Origin: Adenophora triphylla var. japonica
Lineage: Eukaryota > Streptophyta > Magnoliopsida > Asterales > Campanulaceae
Reading direction: 5' to 3'
Assembly: GCA_022495995.1 (NCBI GenBank)
Contig: JAFEMH010002579.1
Coordinates: 1-64,000, forward strand
Length of the DNA stretch: 64,000 bases
A program made the translations under genes and the position numbers. Under the pieces are notes generated by a model. It saw nothing but the letters and a program-made list of their open reading frames with translations. It ran no database searches and was not told where the DNA came from. Within the stretch, counting starts at the first letter, position 1. Every line of letters starts with the position of its first letter. Positions 46,971-54,842 of this stretch are shown here, piece by piece.

Positions 46971-47465
46971 GAGCTTGAATGACAAGCTTTAATCTTGGTT
47001 TAATGACAAACGTTGATTGTGGTAAAAATGAGCGTTTGAATGACAAACGTCGGTTTTGAGTTTGAAAAGGAGTTCGAATGACGAACTGAAATCTTTAGTT
47101 TGAATGACAAACGTTGATTTTGAGTTTGAAATGAGCGTTTGAATGACAAACGTCGATTTTGAGTTTGAAATGAGCGTTTGAATGACAAACGTCGATATTG
47201 AGGGGTTTTGAAATGAATGTTTGAATGACAAACATCAATTTTGAGTTTGAACGATTTTGAGTTTGAAATGAGTGTTTGAATGACAAACGTCGATATTGAG
47301 GGGTTTTGAAATGAATGTTTGAATGACAAACATCAATTTTGAGTTTGAAAAGAGCATTTGAATGACAAACGTCGATTTTGAGTTTGAAATGAGCGTTTGA
47401 ATGACAAACGTCGATTTTGAGGGGTTTTGAAAAGGAGTTCGAATGACGAACTTCAGTTTTGAACC
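46971..47465 (-). repeat. Tandem hairpins with AATGA loop (B LTR)
   Basis: About 12 units of 34-40 bp in which arms vary around AATGA: AGCTTG/CAAGCT (46972-46988), CGTTTG/CAAACG (several), AGTTCG/CGAACT (two), TGTTTG/CAAACA (two). Spacers read GATTTTGAGTTTGAAATGA. Confidence 0.82.
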
Positions 47466-47529
47466 GGGCATTACGATGTTACCAATTTTATGAAAAAGGT
47501 AATAAATGAGATGCGATCAACGAGTCATT

Positions 47530-47800
47530 TTGGGACATAGACATTTGTAAGTAAATACTATCAACAAACCAAACGGCTTGGACTTGTAAATGACAGTATT
47601 GAAAATGCGGTATCAACGGATCGAACGATCCAGACGGTAAAAATGCGATCGATGAGCCAAACGGCTCGGATTTGTAAAGGTGCGTAAAGTAAATAGCAAT
47701 GTCGACGGATCAAACGATCCGGACTTGTAAATGACAATCACGAACCAAACGGTTCAAACGGTAAAAATGCGAATCAACGGATCAAACGATTCGGACGGTA
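47530..47800 (-). repeat. Tandem hairpins with AAAC loop (B LTR)
   Basis: Units with arms GGATC/GATCC (47618-47631 with loop GAAC, and 47707-47720), GAGCC/GGCTC (47654-47667) and GAACC/GGTTC (47742-47755), followed by GGAC(GG/TT)TAAATGAC-like spacers. They lie roughly 430-700 nt downstream of the TATA in element sense. Confidence 0.82.
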
Positions 47801-48228
47801 AATGACAGAAAAGTAAAAACGGGACTTGAACGCCGTTTTAACCCAAAATTACTTCTCTTATGGGATAGAAGATGATTAGTGACTAAAACGTATCAAGTCC
47901 TGTAGACGGTGTTACGTCTACATTTTGAGAATTTCGATTGGATCGAAAATAGCGTATGACGCGTAAATCGAGACAGAAATGAAGTTTAGAGAGAGAGTGT
48001 TACCAATGGCTAGGTATTGACTCTTTGGCTCGAAAAGGCATATACATGATACGATTTAGTGTTTGGGAGGTTTTTCGAAAGTGTTTGGCTCGTGATTGGT
48101 CGGAAAACGTGGTTTTCACGCAAATCGAGGCATTTTCGAGGCTCGGGAGGGGGTTTGGTTGGCTGGAACCGTGGGATATTGATGAGAGGTAATATTTTTT
48201 GACCCTTTTGCTGAATGACAGCCTCTGT

Positions 48229-48360
48229 ATTTATAGGAGGTAAAATTGAATAACAGGCCGGACGGCCTTTCCTTCAATTTGGGGGGTTTTTGGGTATTTT
48301 GGAAATTGCAGGGGCTTGATGAGGATTCTGGCTTTTCATGAAGAACAGGCCGGACGGCCT
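48229..48360 (-). promoter_or_regulatory. B LTR promoter: TATA and two identical palindromes
   Basis: Minus-strand CTATAAATAC at about 48228-48236. AGGCCGGACGGCCT occurs at 48255-48268 and 48347-48360 (arms AGGCCG/CGGCCT, loop GA). Both are followed by TTCAATTT. The PMD-upstream copy at 54679 differs by one base. Confidence 0.68.
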
Positions 48361-48890
48361 ATCTTTCAATTTCAGGGGTATTTTGGTCTTTTCACCCTTG
48401 AATTTGATTGATGTTGATTTGGGAAGCTGTGCATGTGTGCCACGTGTCCCTGTGAGTCACCAAGGTAGGGTTTTTTGTCCCGTTAATTCCGATTTTGACT
48501 GTTTTCTAAATAACTGTCCGAGAAAATGTCCAGAACAGCCCCGGAAAGTCCTGGAAATTGTGTATTTCGAGGAAAGTGGTACTTTTACGTGTGATAACGT
48601 GTGTTGAGTACATTTTGAAACTTGGATGCACGGGGCAGTCCTGGGAAGTCTCGTTGACTCGGAAAGGGGGGGTTAACGGACTCCGGTTAACTTGGAAATG
48701 GCCAGTTAATAGATTTCGGTTAACTTTTAACGGATTGTAACGATCCGGATTTGGGTACTTACAGTAGCCCCTCAGCGACGTCACTTTTGAAGGAAGTGGG
48801 GTAGTTGAAAAAGATAAGGATCCAAATCGGGGGATGCCTTATTGGAGAGACCTGAGCGGCCAAATGGCTGGACGCTTAGCGAAAGGATTC

Positions 48891-48925
48891 CTACGTATCC
48901 CGAGAGGGAATCAAGACGATCGTAG
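48891..48925 (-). other. CTACG...CGTAG hairpin motif, LTR-proximal (B)
   Basis: Outer arms CTACG (48891-48895) and CGTAG (48921-48925); inner TCCC-GAGA-GGGA (48898-48909). It is 128 nt from the LTR. Confidence 0.68.
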
Positions 48926-48984
48926 TTCATGGGTACGAGGGCATTTCGTAGGGGCCTCGACCAGTGGGGGAATGATTAGGAGGA

Positions 48985-49265
48985 GTTCATCCTGGTTGAG
49001 ACTGATTTGAAGGTGTCTAAACCTGAGTGAGACTGTTTGGAGGCGTCTGAACCTAAGGGAAACTGTTCGGAGGCGTTCTAACCTGAGTGAGACTGTTCGG
49101 AGGCGTCTGAACCTACGGGAAACTGTTCGGAGGCGTTCTAACCTGAGTGAGACTGTTCGGAGGCGTCTGAACCTACGGGGAATTGTTTGGAGGCGTTCTA
49201 ACCTGATTGAGACTGTTCGAAGGCGTCTGAACCTACGGGAAACTGTTCGGAGGCGTTCGTGCCTT
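48985..49265. repeat. 60-bp higher-order repeat (B)
   Basis: Two 30-bp unit types alternate: GAGGCGTTCTAACCTGAGTG + AGACTGTTCG and GAGGCGTCTGAACCTACGGG + AAACTGTTCG. About four and a half 60-bp periods. Inverted relatives lie at 34990-35105 in P. Confidence 0.9.
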
Positions 49266-50436
49266 GGGTACTGGACTTATGATGACAGCCAGGGTTTTTT
49301 TGCTGGGGATATGGTGGAGATGATGGGAATGGCTATGTTAAACTAGCATTTTTGACAACACGGAAGGATTGACGTTCTAACATCGGGGAACGGAATTACA
49401 GGAGCGCACGAAAGGATTGGCGTTCTAACGACGGGGTTAGGAACGGAATGTGATCTCGGGAGAGAATGACATTGCTGGGGAAAAGCGTCCATAGTTCTAA
49501 CAAAGTTAGTTAGGAACTAAGGAGATTGATTGACGTTCCTTTAGAAGGAGTGTCTTAGGATCCTGCTTGGGAGAAATGTTCGCGCTTACTATGATGGGCG
49601 AAGAGGGATTGTTGTGCGGGCTAAAATCGGCGGTTAACGGTTATAACCGCCGGTTAAAAAATCCGTTAAGTTCTAACCGTAACCTAACCATTAACCATGT
49701 ACTAACGGTTACGGTTAGACGGTTAACGGTTATATCCGGTTACGGTTAAAAATGGACTTTTTTTTCAGATTAGTCCTTTTAATGGAATAGTTAACTGTTT
49801 CTGTTAACTTTTGTACTGTATATCCCCCTTTTTTTTTTGAATAAAGAATACTATTTGAGATGTTAGTTATTAGTGATTTTTTTTGGAAAAAGTTTTATAA
49901 AAAAAGTTAAGAATTTTTAAATAAATGAAATTTTAACGGAAAATGTGTTTAACAGATTTTTTTAACTGTTTTTTTTTGGTTAAGCAAAGCTATTTGAGAA
50001 ATATTTCTTTTAAAAACAGTTTTTAACATTTTTTTTTGAAGAAAACAGTTAACTTTTTAACAGATTTTTAACTAGTTCTATAAAAAAGTTAACTTTTTAT
50101 TTTTTTTTTTAATTTTTTTTTTTGGATAAAGAAGACCATTTTAGACTTTTGTTTACTACATACATTTTTTGCAAAAAGTTATATAAAAAAGGTTATGAAT
50201 TTTGAAAGAAGTAAAACTTAACGTTTTTAAAAATAAACGAAAGTATATAAAAGAAAAAGGGACGGTACCCTTAAATTTTATTAATTAAATAAAATTATAA
50301 AGAGGGGGACAACCAACCTTACCCTTTTATAATTAAGGAGGGACATTTAGGAGCCTTTACCTCAACCTAACTATTACAATTCAATAAAAATAAACCTAAT
50401 CTAAAAAATTAAAATTAAAAACTAATCTAATCCTCA

Positions 50437-51187
50437 CTAGTCACTTCCCGTAGAGTCATCCACATCGTATTGATATTTTGATTTAAGTGTATCCTCTTTA
50501 TAAGGCATATCTTGTTCTCTTTTTTCCGATCTAACCCAATCCCCAAGTAATAGTTGATTTTCCAAGTTTTCAACCGTTAGTTGAGAACGTCTTTCATCCA
50601 AAACATTTTCTCCAATGCTAAATGCGAATTCGACCGCCACAGTTGATGCGGGGAAGCTAAGACTTCTTTTGCAATTATAGAGAGTATAGGATAACTTTCG
50701 TTCCTTCTTGACCACCACTTTAAAACATCAAAATCATTTGGATTATCACTACTTTGATCCCATTCAAAAGTAGTGTTGAAATATGTTTCTTACTCCAAGG
50801 GAATGTTAGAGGAAGAAGAAGTCCCTACTCGAGGACGTTTCTTTTTGCTATACAAATCAGCAAAAAAATGATACGGATCTGCCTCAACTAAATCTCCACC
50901 AACATCTTGAGAAGAAGTAGAGTCAACATTTTGAGAAGGATTTCCATGAATTGCATTATATTCGTTATAAAGAGACACCAAATCATTTTTTGTAGTATCA
51001 ACAATATTCGACGGAGATTCATGATCACCGGCACCTCCGGGGTATAAATTAGTATATAAAAAGCTAAAATGGTCGCCAATTATTGCCTATAAATGACCTT
51101 ATTAAATTTAAATAGGACGGAAGACGAACCTTGGGTGGTGGTTGTAGCTAATTGAGTTTGATCACTCGAAATGCCAAGTTTATCGGG
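50437..51187 (-). pseudogene. hAT transposase C-terminal part (dimerisation domain)
   Basis: The 50437-50718 frame reads FPASTVAVEFAFSIGENVLD + ERRSQLTVENLENQLLLGDW, the hATC dimerisation signature (P-A-S-T-x-x-x-E-x-x-F-S). It ends in an acidic tail DVDDSTGSD. Frame 50790-50981 (YNEYNAIHGNPSQ, KKRPRVGTS) is the preceding linker. A frameshift near 50720-50790 separates them. The catalytic core upstream is absent. Confidence 0.82.
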
Positions 51188-51192
51188 ATGTT

Positions 51193-53103
51193 TGTAAGTG
51201 CTCCAATTTGAGTTGTTAGCATTTTCGTTAGAAAATTAACGAAAGTCTTAACATTCCTAATATTTCTAACAATTCCTAACCTTTCTAACAAAGAAAGGGT
51301 AAAGTAGGCATTGCTATTTAAAGATAAACCAAGAAAAGAATCTTAAAAAGAAAAGAAATTGGAAAAAACCCGAATTGGCAAGCTGAAAAACAGCAACCAG
51401 TTTGAATTTTTTGAAAATATTCTTTGTGTCCAAAGCCTGCAGCTGCAATTAATGAACAGTGCACGCTTCCACTTTGGTCCGCGCGGATGACAATGGCATT
51501 TTCAGAGGCCTATAAATTAAGCCCTTCAGTCTCAGAAATGGGGAGAGAGAACACAATTCACAGCAAATCCTTGGCGAAAAATAGGGAGAAAACAGTGGGA
51601 ATTCCCTTGAATTGCCACCATTTTCTCTTGAATCTTTCCCAAATCCCACTCACTCCAAACACTCTCAAATCACTCTCATACATACACTAGCCCAAGCTTA
51701 AATCACCCCTTAGGAGGAGGATTAGAGAGAAAACATAGAGAACTTAATTGTTATCTACTTGTTTTCTCTTTGACCAACTCTAATCACAAACCCTAAACAC
51801 ATTCAAACCTTAAACACTTTCAAACCCTAAACACATTCAAACCCTAAACACTTTCAAGCCTTGAATCCATTCAAACACAAAACACAAAGAAGATAGGTAT
51901 AACCTCCTTCTCCTTACCCTAAAATTCTCTCATCCATGCATGCATTTTCAAACTCCAAAATGTAGTTTGTTCATCTTCTTGCCCTAGATCCAAGAGGATC
52001 ACCATGGAAGTTCATCTCCATGGATGATCCTCTACAAGGATCAACATTACTTTCAAAGTGTTTTTACTTACTTGCAAACATGTTTTCAAAACCCTAAAAA
52101 CCATTTTCATACATCAAATCTTCATTTTCAAGGATAAAATTCCCCTTCCCAAGCAAATGAAATGCTTAAGTCCTAATGTACCCTAAGGATGGCTTGATAT
52201 AGTAGATCACCACTAAAATGTCTAGTGACTACTAATCAAATCCTAAGGATATGGGGACAAGCATGGATGCCAATACCTTTTTTAAAATCATATTTTTCTT
52301 CAAGAGGAAGTTGCTGTCCAGTAGCCTTTCTCTAAGACCTCTGTCCATGGTCTAATTTTTTGGACATACAGAAACTTGGAATTTGGTGTTGACTATAAAA
52401 TACTTTTTGTAGCCAACATCCAGAGCTTTCCAGAAATATTTTTACTTTATTTTTTGCGTGAGTAAAACTCCCTTTTTCAAATTTTCTTTTAAAGGTCAGT
52501 TCCTCAGTCTCTGGAAATCCATATTTTATATCTGAGATTTCCAGAAGATTTTGGTCCACCAAATAATTTCCAAACGGGAAAGTTCTTTTACAGAAACCTT
52601 ATTTAAGGTGTTTTGAACAACTTTTATCATCGGACTTTCCCCATATTTTGAAGTTTTAAAGCTCTTAAATCCATTTTAAAATCAAGTGTCCACTGCCTTT
52701 TTCATTCTGGCAGAATTGGTTTTCAACTTCAAAAAATCCTTTGAGTACCAAAACTCAACCCAAAAATCATACCAAAAATCATGGGACTTTTTTAATGTCT
52801 TATAAAGAGTTCCCAATTTTTAGTTTTCTCAGTTTCAACATATTTTGGCCAAAGGAACACACACACACACACAAATGATTTTTAAGCTTGGAAGACTCAT
52901 TTTACGAGGCATTCCGGGTGAACACTAACGTTCTTCCCGGCGTGTAACGTGACCTCCGAACCCAAATCTCTAATCTCGGGCATTTTTCAAAGTTTTGGCC
53001 CTTAAAATAAAAATGGCGTGGCGACTCCGTGTTTTTTTCGATTGATTTTCAAAGAAAAGAAAAACAACCAATCTTTCGGGAAAATGGACACACATTCGTT
53101 ACA
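51193..53103 (+). repeat. Solo Tat LTR inside the hAT transposase
   Basis: Begins TGTAAGTGCTCCAATTTG and ends TTCGTTACA. It is flanked by ATGTT at 51188-51192 and 53104-53108, a perfect 5-bp target duplication. It contains a TATA box (51511), a (CA)n tract near 52858 and GGCGTGGCGACTCC near 53015. There is no internal region, so it arose by LTR-LTR recombination. Length 1911 bp. Confidence 0.85.
51438..51518 (+). promoter_or_regulatory. Palindromes and TATA in the solo LTR
   Basis: TGCAGCTGCA (51438-51447) and TCCGCGCGGA (51478-51487), both perfect 10-bp palindromes, lie 64 and 24 bp before TATAAATT (51511-51518). Confidence 0.5.
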
Positions 53104-53505
53104 ATGTTGTGTACGTGTGTGGGCGTTAAGTAACCCATGCCCTCCACCCTTCGTAAATGGGTAGGATTTTGGACAATAGTTGCAAGTCGCTCGATAATAG
53201 TGGTCGTCATCGGGATCAATTTGCTCTTTTCGAAAATGAATTGTAAATGTGTCGGACGTAGGGGCACGTGAATGTGGCACCGTTGGCGGTTGTTCTTGAC
53301 CTTGTTCTTGTCCCCGAGCAAGACCACCTCGAGCTCGGCCTCGGCCTCGGCCGCCCCTACCCCTTCTACCACTTTCAACAACATTTTCATCAACATCTTG
53401 CTCATTTTGTGTAAATTGTTCCGCAAAAAATTCGGATTCTGCTTCGTTATGATGGGAGGAAGAACCAAAAACTTCCTTGCCTAAGTTGCCTCTTCGAGAA
53501 GACAT
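53104..53505 (-). pseudogene. hAT transposase N-terminal part (BED zinc finger)
   Basis: Starts MSSRRGNLGKEVFGSSSHHN at 53505, then an acidic stretch, a GRGGRGRGRARGG run, and CNYCPKSYPFTKGGGHGLLN + AHTRTQHC, a C-x2-C...H-x4-H BED-type finger that binds DNA in hAT proteins. Coding stops at the solo LTR junction (53104). A poly-GA tract (53641-53658) lies in the 5' leader. Confidence 0.8.
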
Positions 53506-53711
53506 TTTCGTTAGAAAACTGACTGGAATTCTAAAAAAATGCTAACTTTTCGTTAGAAAAACTAACTGGGAATTGTAAGGAAACTAACTGAAACTGAAAA
53601 ATCAATATAATGAGAGTATGTGAGGCTTAGGATATTTGAGTAGAGAGAGAGAGAGAGAGCGTAGAAGTAGAGAAGTAAGGTGAAAATGAAATGGTGGGAG
53701 GGAGGGAGTGA

Positions 53712-53949
53712 TTTATAAGATTGTTTTTTTTCAAGAATTTTTTTTTTAAAATTGAATCATTGAAATTTGAATGGATGGGGAGGGGACTGGCTAGCCATAT
53801 GGCCGTTGCCTGGGACTAGGAGGGACGGGGGGGGGAGGGGGGGCACCAGCTGCCAAGTAGCCGTTGCCTTGGGAATTTGAATGTGGCATGGGGCTGGAGG
53901 GTCAAAACTAGCCGTTGGGAGAGTTCAGCGCCTGTCAGGGCGGTCGCCC
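53712..53949 (-). promoter_or_regulatory. hAT promoter region with palindromes
   Basis: Minus-strand CTTATAAATC lies near 53712-53722, about 210 bp before the start codon. Upstream are GCCATATGGC (53793-53802) and GGGCGGTCGCCC (53938-53949). The latter is the same palindrome as in the copia LTR at 61024 and 61046. Confidence 0.45.
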
Positions 53950-54377
53950 ATGCATGGCTCAGCGGCCGTCCACGAGTATAGAAGGTGCCGACGGTTTTGG
54001 GAGTATTTTGAATTTGGCCGGTTAAGACGGTTATAATTGCCGGTTATTTAAACGGTTATAACCGGTTAAATAACCGATGGTTATAACCGCCGGTTGTCGG
54101 TTTTTGAAAACCCTTAACCTTAACCGAACCGGTTAACCGCCAGTTTCGGTTAAGGCGGTCACGGTTAAGGCGGTTGACGGTTTTGACTGGTTATTTGACC
54201 GGTTAATAACCTCCGGTTAGCCGGTTCCGGTTAGATTTTGGACATGTCTACCGGGGAAGTGATTGTTTACCTGCTGGGGGAAAGAGATACTCGGGCTTAC
54301 TATGATGGCCAAAGAGGAATTGTTGTGCGGGCTTACATTGATTGCCACTGAGATGAGATGGTCGGGCTTATGATTGA

Positions 54378-54600
54378 TGGCCGGAATTTAACCTCAGGAG
54401 AGGGGCGTTAGAAATGTCTAACTGGAATTTAACCTCGGGAGAGGGGCGTTAGAAATATCTAACTGAAATTTAACCTCGAAAGAGGGGCGTTAGAAATGTC
54501 TAACTAGAATTCAACCTCGCGAGAGGGGCGTTGGAAATGTCTAACTGGAATTTAACCTCGGGAGAGGGGCGTTAGAAATGTCTAACTGGGAATTTTTAAC
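54378..54600. repeat. Minisatellite, about 42 bp unit (B)
   Basis: Five copies of GAATTTAACCTCGGGAGAGG + GGCGTTAGAAATGTCTAACT. Same family as 44050-44160 in A, at the same place upstream of the PMD gene. Confidence 0.9.
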
Positions 54601-54650
54601 TTTTGAGGAAAAAGTGTCAAATTTGGAAGACGAGGGGCTGAATTGGCATT

Positions 54651-54692
54651 TGGGCCAAAATGGCCCATCGCGTAAAATAGGTCGGACGGCCT
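54651..54692 (+). promoter_or_regulatory. Hairpin and palindrome upstream of PMD gene (B)
   Basis: GGGCCA-AAA-TGGCCC (54651-54665), then AGGTCGGACGGCCT (54679-54692), one base from the B LTR palindrome AGGCCGGACGGCCT. It is about 150 bp upstream of the PMD start at 54843. Confidence 0.62.
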
Positions 54693-54842
54693 TTCTCTCA
54701 ATTTGGACAAATTAAAAGCAGTCGTCGGCCATTAGAGAGAAAGAGAGAAAATTTGAGTTTTCTGTCGAGAGAAAGAGATAAAAGAGAGAAAAATTCGTCA
54801 TTTTTCTTCGATCTTTGTTAAAATCTTTGAGAGATTATTGCT

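Larger units (their letters stand above)
46510..48763 (-). repeat. 3' LTR of element B
   Basis: From TGAAATTACCCGG (46510) to GGGTACTTACA (48763), 2254 bp. The GAGTCGCCACGCCGTTTTG block is near 46580 and a (GT)n tract near 46937. The polypurine tract on the minus strand is CTGAGGGGCTAC, just right of 48763. Confidence 0.88.
49621..54250 (-). mobile_element. hAT transposon, degenerate, with nested solo LTR
   Basis: The right end (54222-54250), read on the minus strand, is TAGACATGTCCAAAATC, a typical hAT terminal inverted repeat. The left end starts near 49621 with CTAAAATCGGCGGTTAACGG, missing the outer bases. Both ends carry many AACCG/CGGTT subterminal repeats (49628-49745 and 54015-54235). 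It encodes a BED finger (53104-53505) and a C-terminal dimerisation domain (50437-51187), with the middle of the transposase missing. An 8-bp target duplication was not found. Confidence 0.82.
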
